43,550 bases of DNA from contig QHTY01000150.1 of the NCBI GenBank assembly GCA_003220985.1, positions 1 to 43,550 on the forward strand, in the 5' to 3' direction. Below, piece after piece: positions 16,868 through 25,613 of the stretch (positions are counted from its first letter, which is position 1; every line of letters begins with the position of its first letter). Source of the stretch: Gemmatimonadota bacterium (GTDB taxonomy: Bacteria; Gemmatimonadota; Gemmatimonadetes; Gemmatimonadales; GWC2-71-9). A program made the translations under genes and the position numbers. Under the pieces are notes generated by a model. It made no database searches, was not told where the DNA came from, and saw nothing but the letters and a program-made list of their open reading frames with translations.

Positions 16868-16904
16868 CGCAAACAACAACCCCGCCCGATACGGCCGGGC
16901 GGGG
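16868..16904 (-). terminator. Rho-independent terminator after the cold-shock gene
   Basis: On the minus strand CCCCGCCCG (16904-16896), a 7-base loop, and CGGGCGGGG (16888-16880) form a perfect 9-bp GC stem. It is followed by TTGTTGTTT (16879-16871). It lies 24 bases after the csp stop codon and before the polA start. Confidence 0.85.
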
Positions 16905-16927
16905 TGGTGCTCGGTGAAGGTGTGGCG

Positions 16928-17128
16928 TTAAACGCGCACGACGTTCGTGGCGTGGAGCCCTTTGTCCCCCTGCTTCACCTCGAACTCCACGACCTGGCCC
17001 TCGGCGAGCGTCTTGAAGCCATCCATCTGAATCGCCGAGAAATGCACGAACACGTCTTCGCCACCTTCCTGCTCAATGAAGCCATACCCCTTGGCGTCAT
17101 TGAACCACTTCACCTTTCCCTTGATCAC
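16928..17128 (-). CDS. Cold-shock domain protein
   Basis: 66 residues from GTG 17128, with AGGAGG six bases upstream. The whole protein is one cold-shock domain: KGKVKWFNDAKGYGFIEQEG contains RNP1 (KGYGFI), and DVFVHFSAI is RNP2. Binds single-stranded RNA or DNA as an RNA chaperone in the cytoplasm. It is a single-gene transcription unit, with its own promoter (TTGACA) and a strong terminator. Confidence 0.95.
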   Translation of the reverse strand: MIKGKVKWFNDAKGYGFIEQEGGEDVFVHFSAIQMDGFKTLAEGQVVEFEVKQGDKGLHATNVVRV

Positions 17129-17175
17129 GATCCGCCTCCTGCAGAGTCTGTTCCCCAGCCCAACGTGGACGCTAG

Positions 17176-17204
17176 AAAAGACCCGCCACCCGGAAAGCTG
17201 TCAA
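17176..17204 (-). promoter_or_regulatory. Candidate promoter of the cold-shock gene
   Basis: On the minus strand a perfect -35 TTGACA (17204-17199), a 17-base spacer, then TCTTTT (17181-17176), a weak -10. The leader would be about 40 bases. The perfect -35 and the isolated gene support it. Confidence 0.5.
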
Positions 17205-17213
17205 GCGGGTTTT

Positions 17214-19445
17214 CTACGGTGCGTACAGGGCGCGGTACAACTCGCGATTCCGTAACAGGCTGCGGACGTAGCCGCGCGTTTCCGGATACGGAATCAGCTC
17301 GATAAAGCGATCCGGATCGTCGGCCCCGGCGCGGTCGAGCCAGCGGCGCACCGGAACCGGGCCGGCGTTGTACGCCGCGATCGCCGCATCCACCCGACCG
17401 AACCGCCTGAGCAGCTCGGCGAGATGCGCCGCGCCCAAGTGCAGGTTGAGATCGGGCACCGTGATCCACTCCGGGTAGAACGTGACGTCCAAGCCGCGCG
17501 CCATCAGCGACGCCGTACTCGGCAAGAGTTGGGCGAGTCCCCGCGCCCCGGCCGGCGACAGCGCCTGGACGTCGAACACGCTCTCTTGTCGGACGAGGGC
17601 CGCGAGCAACAGCGCGTCCACGCCGAACTCCTGCGCTTCGGCTTCGACGGCGGCGCGGTTCGGCCACGGGAAGATCGCGCGCAGCACACGCACATCACCC
17701 GGGGCGAGCAGCGCGGCCTGCCACCCGAGCCGGACGCCGGCCGAGCCGTAACCACGCAATCCCAGGCCCTCGCTCCAGGCGAGCAACGCGTCGAGATCGG
17801 TGGGTGGATGCGCGAGCACGACGCGGACTTCGGCTTGGGCTTCGCTGTCGAGCCCGGCTAGAAGCAACGTGTCAATGCGCGATAACCCGGAGAGCACGGC
17901 CGGTGGCGCGGTCGACGACCCCGCCAGCCGCGCGAACGCGAGCGGCGGCAGGCCCGTCTCGCGGCGCGCGCGCATGCCGTAATACCCGACCGAGTCCTCG
18001 CGCGCCAGCGCGACCCAAATCGCGCGCGCCTTCGTCGAGTCACCGCGTGCCTCCGCCATCTTGCCGAGCCAGAAGCGCGCCGCGGTGCGCTGCGGCCCGG
18101 TCGCATCGATTTCCGCTTGATACAGGGCGGCGGCGCTGTCGGGGCGGCCCGTACTCTCGGCGCGGGCCGCCAGCCGGAAGCGCGCGAGCGACGCGCGTGG
18201 GTCGGCCGGATAGCGGCTGATCAGCTCGCCGTACCACCGGCCGGCCTGCGGCCAGTCGTCGCGACTCTCGTGCAGATCGCCCAGGATGTAGAGCGCGCCG
18301 GGCGCGGCGGAATCGGCGGGGTACGCTCGAGCGAATCCCGCCAGCGAGGCGACCGCCGTCGAGTCGCTCAGGCGAACGAGCACGCGGGCGCGGCGGTAGA
18401 GCGCCAGCGGGCGACTCGCGGAGTCGCGAGCGGCGGCGGCATAGGCGCGCACCGCTTCGCGCAGGCGACCGGACGCTACGAGCAGCTCGCCATACAGAAA
18501 AAGGGTCGTCGCACTCGAGTCGCCGGACCGCAGGGCGTGTTCGACGTGGATGCGCGCATCGCGCGTCGTGGTGCGCCGATTCAGGGCGCGCGCCAGGGCG
18601 ACATGTTCGGCAGCGGCCCGCGGGGGCAGCGGGCCGAGTGCCAGGCTCACGCCGGCGGCCGCGTCATCACTCAGCGGATCGCGCGCCAGCAGGGCGTAGA
18701 GCAGCGTTCGGGCGCGCGTCGAATCGCCCCTCGCCACAGCCAGCCGCGTCGCGTCGAGCGCCCCTCCCTTCCCTGCCGCGGCGAAGGCGTCGATCGCGCG
18801 GGTCGTATCACCGGCGAGCAGCAGCGAGCGCGCCCGCGCTACTGGCACCTCGCGCACGGCGGGCGGCGGCAGGTCGGTGAGCAGCTGAGCCGCGGCCGCC
18901 GTCTGACGCACCCGCAGCCACGGGTCGATGCTCGCGAGCTTGCTTCCCGCGCGCGCGGCGGCAAAGGCGGCCGCGGCGCTGTCGGCCTGACCGGCAGCGT
19001 CGAAGGCGAGGGCCGCGCGCACCGCGAGCACCGGCACACGCGCGCTGGGCGCACGCGCCCGGGCCATTTGAAAATGCGTCGCGGCGTCGGGGTATCGCCC
19101 GGTGCCGTACTCGGCCTGCGCCAGCACGGCGAGCGCCTCCCCGTCGAGATAGTCGAGCAGCCACGGCTGCCCCGCCAACAACTGCCGGGCGTGCTCGTAG
19201 CGGCGGGCGTGGACTTCCGCCTTGGCGCCTTCGACGATCAAGAATGCGTTGGGATTGGGATCGCGACGCGCCGCGGCGAGCAGCGTCTCGGCCGCGTGCC
19301 AGGGACGGCCCGACAAGCGCAGCGAATCAGCGCGAAACGTCGCGGTGTGTTCCGGCGGGGCGACATCCTGGCCCCAGCACCTCCCCGCCGGCGCCAGCAC
19401 CAGGTCCCCCGCCAGCGCCGCAAGCCAAAAGGCGCGTCGCTTCAC
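17214..19445 (-). CDS. Slt70-like soluble lytic transglycosylase with TPR-like superhelix
   Basis: 743 residues from GTG 19445, which overlaps the upstream stop by GTGA; a longer frame is open but lies inside the upstream gene. An N-terminal hydrophobic signal region (about 3-25) targets it to the periplasm. About 500 residues of Ala-rich helical repeats follow. The C-terminal SLT domain (about 590-735) has ALVRQESVFDVQALSPAGARG (catalytic Glu in RQES), QLLPSTA, NLHLGAAHLAEL and AIAAYNAGPVPV. This cleaves peptidoglycan to 1,6-anhydromuropeptides. It is an operon partner of the GWxTD lipoprotein. Confidence 0.93.
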   Translation of the reverse strand: MKRRAFWLAALAGDLVLAPAGRCWGQDVAPPEHTATFRADSLRLSGRPWHAAETLLAAARRDPNPNAFLIVEGAKAEVHARRYEHARQLLAGQPWLLDYLDGEALAVLAQAEYGTGRYPDAATHFQMARARAPSARVPVLAVRAALAFDAAGQADSAAAAFAAARAGSKLASIDPWLRVRQTAAAAQLLTDLPPPAVREVPVARARSLLLAGDTTRAIDAFAAAGKGGALDATRLAVARGDSTRARTLLYALLARDPLSDDAAAGVSLALGPLPPRAAAEHVALARALNRRTTTRDARIHVEHALRSGDSSATTLFLYGELLVASGRLREAVRAYAAAARDSASRPLALYRRARVLVRLSDSTAVASLAGFARAYPADSAAPGALYILGDLHESRDDWPQAGRWYGELISRYPADPRASLARFRLAARAESTGRPDSAAALYQAEIDATGPQRTAARFWLGKMAEARGDSTKARAIWVALAREDSVGYYGMRARRETGLPPLAFARLAGSSTAPPAVLSGLSRIDTLLLAGLDSEAQAEVRVVLAHPPTDLDALLAWSEGLGLRGYGSAGVRLGWQAALLAPGDVRVLRAIFPWPNRAAVEAEAQEFGVDALLLAALVRQESVFDVQALSPAGARGLAQLLPSTASLMARGLDVTFYPEWITVPDLNLHLGAAHLAELLRRFGRVDAAIAAYNAGPVPVRRWLDRAGADDPDRFIELIPYPETRGYVRSLLRNRELYRALYAP

Positions 19446-20836
19446 CTGCCCGCTTGCCTCAAGCGCGCCAGGACTCGCTGATATTCCGCGCGGGATCCGG
19501 GCGTCAGCCGATACCGGCTGAAGCCAGTCTGATCCTGGAAATACAGTACGAGGCGATGCGCTGCGTACGTCCAACGCAGCAGCCGCATACCGTTCCGGTC
19601 CATGCCGCTCGCGAGATCGGTCATCTCATCGGGTTCGCCGAGCGTGATAAACACTTCGCCGCGCTCGGTCAGCCATCCAGGCTCGCCCTCGTCGGGAAAT
19701 CGAATGTTCGCCTGCTGCACGCGCCGGAAATAATCGTCGATCGCCTCGTTTTCCGGCGTCAGGGGGATCGGATCGGTGGCCTTCCAGAACTGCCGCCAGA
19801 CGTCGGGACGACGGTCTGCCGGCGAGCGGCGCAGCGAGTCGACCCAATCCTGGCGGTCGAAATAGCGGAGCAAGCTCATCATCTCTTCGAAGTTGGTGAT
19901 GACCCATTGACTGGAGAAGCTTACCAAGAAACGGGTGCGTGCCGTATCCCCGGTCACGTTTGCGCGGGGCACGACCTGCAGCTCGGCTTGCCCCACCGGA
20001 AGATTGGCGGGGACGATGACTACGGTGGCCGACGCGAGGCCGGTATCCCCGTGCAGGCGAATGGAGTCGCGCCACAACTCGTGATTGGCTGCATCCACGA
20101 CCCGTGCCAGCATGGTCGCGGGAGGCGCGCCGTAGCGCTCGACATAGAAGCGCATCGAATCGGGACCGTACGGCAAGGTGGCGCGCGGGTTGGCGACCAA
20201 TCTCGGAACGTCGCCACGTCGGGACCGGCCGGCCGCCGTATAGACGGCGATCGGTTTCGCCGTGGCAGGCGACGCAAAGCGCGGCGCCGTATCGGCTCGC
20301 TCGGCGCGGGCGTAGGCGGGACCGTTGCGGTCCCGCACCATCGCCATCACGTAATAGGGGCCCGGCGGCAGGGTCAGGAACTGCTGGAAGATCACGCTCT
20401 CGTCGCTGCGGAGCGTCTCCTGGAAGTTGCGGACGCGCACCTGCTCGTCGCTGCCGATCTGCCGCACCGGCACGCGACTGGTGCTGTCGGTCCGGAACGA
20501 TGCCTCGACGTGGTACTCCGCGATGAACTCGACGCCGCGGCGCTGAAACGTCAACGTCTGATTGGTGAGCGACACCGAGAACAGCGCGAGCGTGGAGTCG
20601 GGCGACGGACCGGCGAGATAGCGCACCGAGGCGATGAACGGCAAACCGCCGCCGCCCACGAGCGCGCCCATCGAGCGGTAGACGGATGACGCGTCGAACA
20701 AGCGCGGCAAGGACGGTCCCCGTTGCGGCGCTGCGCCCGGCGTGCCGGAGGTGGGGGGCTGCAGCCGGCAACCGCCGGACAGAACGGCGATCGCCAGCAG
20801 TGTACCCGTCACCCGCGTGCCCACACGTCGTATCAC
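19442..20836 (-). CDS. GWxTD-domain lipoprotein
   Basis: 464 residues from GTG 20836, with GAGG at good spacing. A signal peptide with lipobox-like LSGGC (Cys about residue 23) suggests an anchored lipoprotein. The C-terminal third (about 335-445) has the GWxTD domain: EPGWLTERGEVFITLGEPDEM, followed by LRRWTYAAHRLVLYFQD-type strands. The preceding region has beta-rich segments on stress-like variables (VSLTNQTLTFQRRGVEF). GWxTD proteins are found in Bacteroidota, Acidobacteriota and Gemmatimonadota with no proven function. Coupled to the transglycosylase gene by a 4-base overlap; divergent from the kinase at 20881. Confidence 0.85.
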   Translation of the reverse strand: MIRRVGTRVTGTLLAIAVLSGGCRLQPPTSGTPGAAPQRGPSLPRLFDASSVYRSMGALVGGGGLPFIASVRYLAGPSPDSTLALFSVSLTNQTLTFQRRGVEFIAEYHVEASFRTDSTSRVPVRQIGSDEQVRVRNFQETLRSDESVIFQQFLTLPPGPYYVMAMVRDRNGPAYARAERADTAPRFASPATAKPIAVYTAAGRSRRGDVPRLVANPRATLPYGPDSMRFYVERYGAPPATMLARVVDAANHELWRDSIRLHGDTGLASATVVIVPANLPVGQAELQVVPRANVTGDTARTRFLVSFSSQWVITNFEEMMSLLRYFDRQDWVDSLRRSPADRRPDVWRQFWKATDPIPLTPENEAIDDYFRRVQQANIRFPDEGEPGWLTERGEVFITLGEPDEMTDLASGMDRNGMRLLRWTYAAHRLVLYFQDQTGFSRYRLTPGSRAEYQRVLARLRQAGR

Positions 20837-20880
20837 TTGCCGAGCCTCAAATCCGGACGTTAGTTTCGCGCACAACCCCC

Positions 20881-21788
20881 ATGGCTCTCGAAAACCTGGC
20901 CGGCAGGTCAATCGCCGGCTACCGCCTCCTCGAGCGCGTCGGCGAAGGAGGGACGGCGGAGGTGTACCGCGCCGAGCATCGCGAGCGCGGCGCCTGTGCG
21001 TTCAAGGTATTGCGCGAGCGTCTGAGGGGCGACCCCGTCGTCGTCAAACGCTTCCTACGGGAAGCGGGATACGGGTCGCGCGTCGTGCATCCCGGGGTGG
21101 TCCGCACGTACGAGTTCGGTGAATCCGACGGTCTCTACTATCTCGCGCTGGAGTGGGCCAGCGGCTCGCGGACTTCTTACACCGCGAGGGCCCGCTCACC
21201 GCGGCGGAGGCCATCCCGCTCGTACGCCAGCTGGCCGACGCGCTCACAGCGGCACACGCGGCCGGCATCATCCATCGCGATCTGAAGCCCGAGAATATCA
21301 TGTACGACGCAAGCACGCACAGCGTGAAGCTGCTGGATTTTGGTATCGCGCGGGACGCTGAGCTGCCACCCGAGGAGCGACTGACGCGCACCGGCTTCTT
21401 CGTCGGCACGCTGCAGTACGTCGCGCCCGAGGCGCTGTCGGGCGAGCTCGTCGATGGGCGTGCCGACATCTACAGTCTCGCGAAAATCGCGTACTACATG
21501 CTGACCGGACGACATCCGCACGATGGGCGCAGCCCGCGCGAACTCTTCCAGCAGCTCTTGAGCGGCAAGCCGAAGCCGCTCTCGGAGGCGAGCGACCGCA
21601 AATTCCCGCCGGCGCTCGAGGCGGCCGTGATGAAAGGCCTCGCGCGGCAGCCCGGCGATCGCCAGGCCACGGTGTTGGCGTTCGCCGAGGATCTGGAGGC
21701 GGCACTGGCGGGTGCAAAGCACGGTCCCAAGTCGCGGGGGCTCCTGGGGGCACTGAAAAACATTGTTGGCAAGCGGAACAGTGAATAG
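20881..21788 (+). pseudogene. Ser/Thr protein kinase, disrupted by a -1 frameshift
   Basis: A Hanks-type kinase domain read in two frames. Frame 1 (20881 to about 21157) gives the glycine loop VGEGGTAEVYRAEH, the FKVL lysine and YLALEW of the hinge. The next frame (about 21153-21788) gives GQRLADFLHREGPL, then HRDLKPENI, DFGIAR and the APE-type block VAPEALSG. The break falls in GAGTGGGCC (21151-21159). Either one G is missing from the G run, or about seven bases that encoded two hinge residues plus one base are lost. All catalytic motifs survive, so a sequencing or assembly error is as likely as real decay. It is cytosolic, with no transmembrane helix, followed by pyrE with an 8-base overlap. 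Confidence 0.85.
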
Positions 21789-22359
21789 TAGTAGCGACTA
21801 CTACTACCTCAAAAACACGCTCAAGGATCTGCTCCTCGCGCGCTCCGTGCAACGCGGCGATTTCGTCCTCGCCTCCGGCCGCCGCTCCTCCTTCTATATC
21901 GATGCGCGGCTCACCACGATGTCCGGCGAAGGACTGGCCGTCGTCGGTGGGCTCGGTCTCGACCGCCTGGCCGCACGCGGCTGGAGCCCGCGTGCCATCG
22001 GCGGCTTGACCCTGGGCGCCGATCCCATTGCCTACGCGCTCGCACTGACCGCCCGGCGGCGTGGGCAGCTGCTCGACGCCTTTACGGTGCGCAAGCAGCC
22101 GAAAGACCATGGCACCGGCCAGCGCATCGAAGGCTGCTTCGCGTCCGGCTACCCCGTCGTCATCGTCGAAGATGTGCTGACAACGGGACGGTCCACCCGC
22201 GAGGCGATCAGCGCCGTCGAAGGCGAGGGCGGCCATGTGCTCGGTGTGCTGGCCGTGATGGATCGCGAAGAAGGCGGACGCGAGGCGATCGAGCGGGCGG
22301 GGTATCTCGTCGAAGCGTTCGTGACGGCGTCCGATCTCGGCCTCAGGATAGGCACGTGA
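21781..22359 (+). CDS. pyrE: Orotate phosphoribosyltransferase
   Basis: 192 residues from GTG 21781, inside the last codons of the kinase frame. VVIVEDVLTTGRSTREAI is the PRPP-binding signature, and GDFVLASGRRSSFYIDARL is the N-terminal orotate-site block. Length fits the family. It makes orotidine 5'-phosphate from orotate and PRPP in pyrimidine synthesis. Its stop overlaps the start of the chemoreceptor-like gene by GTGA. No other pyr genes are nearby. Confidence 0.93.
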   Translation: MNSSSDYYYLKNTLKDLLLARSVQRGDFVLASGRRSSFYIDARLTTMSGEGLAVVGGLGLDRLAARGWSPRAIGGLTLGADPIAYALALTARRRGQLLDAFTVRKQPKDHGTGQRIEGCFASGYPVVIVEDVLTTGRSTREAISAVEGEGGHVLGVLAVMDREEGGREAIERAGYLVEAFVTASDLGLRIGT

Positions 22360-24053
22360 GCGAGCCGATTCCTCGCCTGTCGTTCGCCGCGCGCGCGCGC
22401 GGCTGGCACGACGATGCGACGGCGCTCGAGCAGCGCTTCAAGGACCTCGAGACCTTTGAGCGCAGCCATCGCCGGCGCTGGGCCATCGCGGCGGCCCTGT
22501 TCGTCCTCGGCGTCCTCGGGAAACTCGGCGGCGTCACCGACGCGCGCCTCGGCACGATCGTGTTGCTCGCCGGGGGCGGCGCGGTGATCAACGCGATCGT
22601 CGGGTTGATCAACGAGCGCGGCTGGTACCGCTGGTGGTTCATCTATATGCTCCCGCTGCTCGACGTCGTGCTCGTCAATGTGCTCGTCGTCTGGTTCGGG
22701 CACGGCGGCGTGGTCGCGGCGCTGTTCATCGCGGTGCTGCCCTACGCCTTCGATCAGGGACAGGCCGTCGGCGATTTCCTCGTGCTGGTTGGGTCGATCG
22801 CCTATCTGCTCGCGAGCTGGGCACACGGTCGCCTGTATCCCGGCGGGACCGGCCTCGATACGCTCGCGTACCTCGAGACGGGTGTCTTCATCATCGTGGC
22901 GATGGCGCTCAAGCGGATCCCCGCGACGCTCATCCAGCGCATTCGTCGCGCGCGCAGCGTGATGGGCGAAGCAGAGCAGGGGTATCTCGCCGTTCGGGCG
23001 GCCGCCGCCGAAGCCGACGAGCTCGGGTTCCTCGAGAAGAGCTTCAACCGCATGCTCGAAGAGATCGGCACCACGATCTCCTCGGTGCAGCGCGAGGCCG
23101 ACGAAGTCGCGGCATTCGCCGAAGAACTGGCCGCGGCGGCAGAGCAACTGCATGCCACCACCGAGTCGCTCACGCAGACGTCGCAGCGTCTCGCCACCGA
23201 TCTCGGGGCTCAGCGCGGCCTCGCGGACGGGGCGCGGGGCGAAAGCGCCAAGGCGGCCGATCAGGCGGAATCACTCCGCGTGCGCGCAGAGTTGATGCAG
23301 GTCGACGCGTCGCGACTCGTCGGGACGGCGGAGCGGGGGCGCGAGCGGGTCGCCCGCGCGAGCGCGACGCTGCGAGCGGTCGGCGAGGAAGTGCGCGCGA
23401 CGGCGTCGACGGTGGCGGGACTGTCGGGGATGTCGGAACGCATCGGGGTGTTCGCCCAAACCATCGCGCGCATCGCGCGACAGACGCACCTCCTCGCCCT
23501 CAACGCGGCGATCGAGGCGGCGCGCGCGGAGGAGCATGGTGAAGGGTTCGCCGTCGTCGCGGACGAGGTCCGCAGCCTCGCGGCGGAGGCAGGGAAGTCA
23601 GCGCGCGAGGTCGCCGAGCTCGTGAGCGAGCTACGGACGGGCATCGAGGCCGCAGCGCGCGCCATGCAGTCGGGCGAAGCCAAGGTGCGGGACATCGGCG
23701 CGGTCGCGGCGGAGGCCGACGGCGCGCTCCAGGAGCTGCATCAGGGCGTGCAGCTGATGGGCGATCTGGTGAATGCGACCGCAGAGGTATCCCGCAGCCA
23801 GGCGCAGCGTCTCGCCGAGCTGGCACAGTCGTTACAGCAAGTCGCCAGCATCTCGACAGCTTCGTCGGAAAGCGCCAACAGCACCGCGGCCGCCACCGAA
23901 ACGCAGATCACTGCCATGGGCGAACTGACGGCCACGTCGCAACAGCTCGCTCAACTCGCCGAGCGCCTGCGCGCGGGGATGGCGCGGTTCTCGGTGCTGC
24001 GACGCGATCCGGCCACCGCAGAACACCAGATCATCAGACCCGCCGCCGACTAG
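22356..24053 (+). CDS. Methyl-accepting chemotaxis-like protein with multi-TM N-terminus
   Basis: 565 residues from GTG 22356. About six membrane helices fill residues 40-190 (AAALFVLGVLGKLGG, TIVLLAGGGAVINAIVGLI, FIYMLPLLDVVLVNVLVVW and others), with no large periplasmic sensor domain. A HAMP-like linker and long coiled coil follow. The signalling hairpin tip is IARQTHLLALNAAIEAARAE, then GEGFAVVADEVRSLAAEAGKSAREV (about 370-415). It should signal to a CheA/CheW pair, absent from the window. The N-terminal bundle suggests sensing within the membrane or of energy state, which is inference. Confidence 0.9.
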   Translation: MSEPIPRLSFAARARGWHDDATALEQRFKDLETFERSHRRRWAIAAALFVLGVLGKLGGVTDARLGTIVLLAGGGAVINAIVGLINERGWYRWWFIYMLPLLDVVLVNVLVVWFGHGGVVAALFIAVLPYAFDQGQAVGDFLVLVGSIAYLLASWAHGRLYPGGTGLDTLAYLETGVFIIVAMALKRIPATLIQRIRRARSVMGEAEQGYLAVRAAAAEADELGFLEKSFNRMLEEIGTTISSVQREADEVAAFAEELAAAAEQLHATTESLTQTSQRLATDLGAQRGLADGARGESAKAADQAESLRVRAELMQVDASRLVGTAERGRERVARASATLRAVGEEVRATASTVAGLSGMSERIGVFAQTIARIARQTHLLALNAAIEAARAEEHGEGFAVVADEVRSLAAEAGKSAREVAELVSELRTGIEAAARAMQSGEAKVRDIGAVAAEADGALQELHQGVQLMGDLVNATAEVSRSQAQRLAELAQSLQQVASISTASSESANSTAAATETQITAMGELTATSQQLAQLAERLRAGMARFSVLRRDPATAEHQIIRPAAD

Positions 24054-24054
24054 T

Positions 24055-24951
24055 TCACACGCGAAAGCGTGTGTGATCCCGCCGGGAGACCGCTGCGGCG
24101 CTCGGGCCTTGGTCCCACGACCCCGCGTGAAAGGGGTGAAACGCACGCAGGGCCTCCCGGTAGGGGATGATCAAGAGATCGACATACCGCGCCAATGCGA
24201 CCTCAAAGGGAAAGCGACGCCGAAACTCGCCGGCCGTCACGCCGAGGACTGCCCGCAGGTGGCGGCCGAAGCTTTGCGGCGACGAATAGTCCATGCGGTA
24301 GGCCACATCCGACACGGACAAGCCGGGGTTTTGAAACAGGAACGCCGCATGGAGCAGCCGCATACCGGCGAGATAGCTCTTGGGTGATGGCAAGCCGGCG
24401 CGATGAAAGCGGGACATCAACGTGCTGGGCCGGACGCGCAAATGCCGGGCGAGGCCGCGCACCGTGCTGAGCGCCGGCGCAAGTCCCGCGACCGCCTCAA
24501 AGAACAGCCGCGTCTCCTCCGGCGGGCTTGGCTCGAAGGGCTCGCCGAGCGCTGGAATGAGTCGCGCGAGTATCCGCGCCGCGACCGGCGACGCCGGATG
24601 GCCCACGAGGTCGCGTAGGCGGCGCCAGCCGTCGGGCTCGGTGCAATCCACGGCGCTGCGCACCCCGGTCGCGCCGAGCCGCAGCAGCGTTTCGGTCGCC
24701 TCGCGGTCGTGGCGTGACACAAGCGCGACCGCCGGGATGGCGGGGAACTCGCGCACGAACCGCGCAATGCCGGGCAGCGCCTCCCCGTGACAGCGATGGA
24801 CGGAGATGACCATCGCATCGACGCGCCGGCGCCGCGCGACGTAGAGCGCTTCGCGCAGCGAGTCGGCGTGCAAGGTATCGAAGCAGCCGTCTCCCGCCGC
24901 ATCGATGCGCGGGCGCTCGGGGGGCGGAAGAACGGTGCATACGGTCACCAT
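24055..24951 (-). CDS. AraC-type regulator with degenerate receiver domain
   Basis: 298 residues from ATG 24951. The N-terminal 120 residues have the layout of a response-regulator receiver (SLREALYVARRRRVDAMVIS, GIARFVREFPAIPAVALVSRHD, LRLGATGV), but Ser stands where the phospho-accepting Asp should be (VISVHR). The C-terminal AraC HTH pair spans about 165-260: LARHLRVRPSTLMSRFHRAG, then LSVSDVAYRMDYSSPQSFGRHLRAVLG. It is probably a phosphorylation-independent DNA-binding regulator. It is convergent with the chemoreceptor gene, one base apart, and divergent from the 25118 gene. Confidence 0.85.
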   Translation of the reverse strand: MVTVCTVLPPPERPRIDAAGDGCFDTLHADSLREALYVARRRRVDAMVISVHRCHGEALPGIARFVREFPAIPAVALVSRHDREATETLLRLGATGVRSAVDCTEPDGWRRLRDLVGHPASPVAARILARLIPALGEPFEPSPPEETRLFFEAVAGLAPALSTVRGLARHLRVRPSTLMSRFHRAGLPSPKSYLAGMRLLHAAFLFQNPGLSVSDVAYRMDYSSPQSFGRHLRAVLGVTAGEFRRRFPFEVALARYVDLLIIPYREALRAFHPFHAGSWDQGPSAAAVSRRDHTRFRV

Positions 24952-25117
24952 GCGGCCTCATGGTAACCGGAGCGTTTCAACCGCCATTCATCATCAGTGC
25001 CCTGCGGGCGGCGGAGGCACCATCCGAAAAACTCCCAGTTCACCGAATTGCCGCAGCGGGAGCCTTGTGAACGGCTAGGCTGAGTGCGAAGCTAGGCGCG
25101 CGGATGAGAGGATACAC

Positions 25118-25609
25118 ATGACGTCGAGACGATGGCTGATCGGGTTGGCGTCGCTGGTGGTGATGTTGATGATCGCCGGCGCCGTGAGCTTCGTGCGCTA
25201 CGCCCGTCTGCATGCCCTCCAGCCGACGCTGGTGGCAGTCGCCCCGTTCGACATCCTCGTCGCCGGCCTGGAGCCGTGGCGGGTGCGTCTCGCGCAGGAA
25301 TTGACCGCGCGGCTCGACAGCACGCCGCCGCTCACCGCGGTGTCGCAGGACGTGGTGCGCGAGCGCTGGCGCGGGCAAGCGCGGCCGGAGCTCGCGGCCC
25401 TCGACCTGGCGCGTCGCACCAGCGCGGGCGTCGGGATCTATGGGCGCCTGGATCCATTTGCGGGTCGCGATTCGGTGCTCGTGAGGGTGATCCTGATCGA
25501 TGCGGGCACCGGGCGTGTGCGGACCGTCACGAACGTCCCCTGGCCCCGTGCTCGGCTTCCGGCCCTCGCCACGGCGCTCGCCCAGCAGGTGCGTGAGAAC
25601 TATCGTTAA
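25118..25609 (+). CDS. Membrane-anchored FlgO/TolB-N-like domain protein
   Basis: 163 residues from ATG 25118; GAGAGG lies about six bases upstream. One N-terminal membrane helix (about 6-27) anchors a single domain: LVAVAPFDILVAG, then LAQELTARLDSTPPLTAVSQ, GVGIYGRLDPF and VRVILIDAGTGRV. These blocks align with the C-terminal half of the adjacent kinase (VAVLYFNDAS, VTESLIDQLSAI, VEGEVEPVG, VTIRLVDGASG). It is a stand-alone copy of that sensor-like domain, probably facing the periplasm. Four bases separate it from the kinase, so co-expression is likely. Confidence 0.75.
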   Translation: MTSRRWLIGLASLVVMLMIAGAVSFVRYARLHALQPTLVAVAPFDILVAGLEPWRVRLAQELTARLDSTPPLTAVSQDVVRERWRGQARPELAALDLARRTSAGVGIYGRLDPFAGRDSVLVRVILIDAGTGRVRTVTNVPWPRARLPALATALAQQVRENYR

Positions 25610-25613
25610 GCAC

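Noticed and set aside
17176..17209. Rho-independent terminator for the transglycosylase gene
   Set aside because: Only six paired bases with an 18-base loop, and the arm overlaps a perfect TTGACA; a promoter explains it better.
18117..19481. 454-codon plus-strand open frame opposite the transglycosylase gene
   Set aside because: Arg/Gly-rich shadow; the opposite strand has clear domains.
21150..21160. Programmed -1 ribosomal frameshift in the kinase
   Set aside because: No X XXY YYZ slippery heptamer or obvious downstream pseudoknot; the hinge looks short, which fits a lesion.
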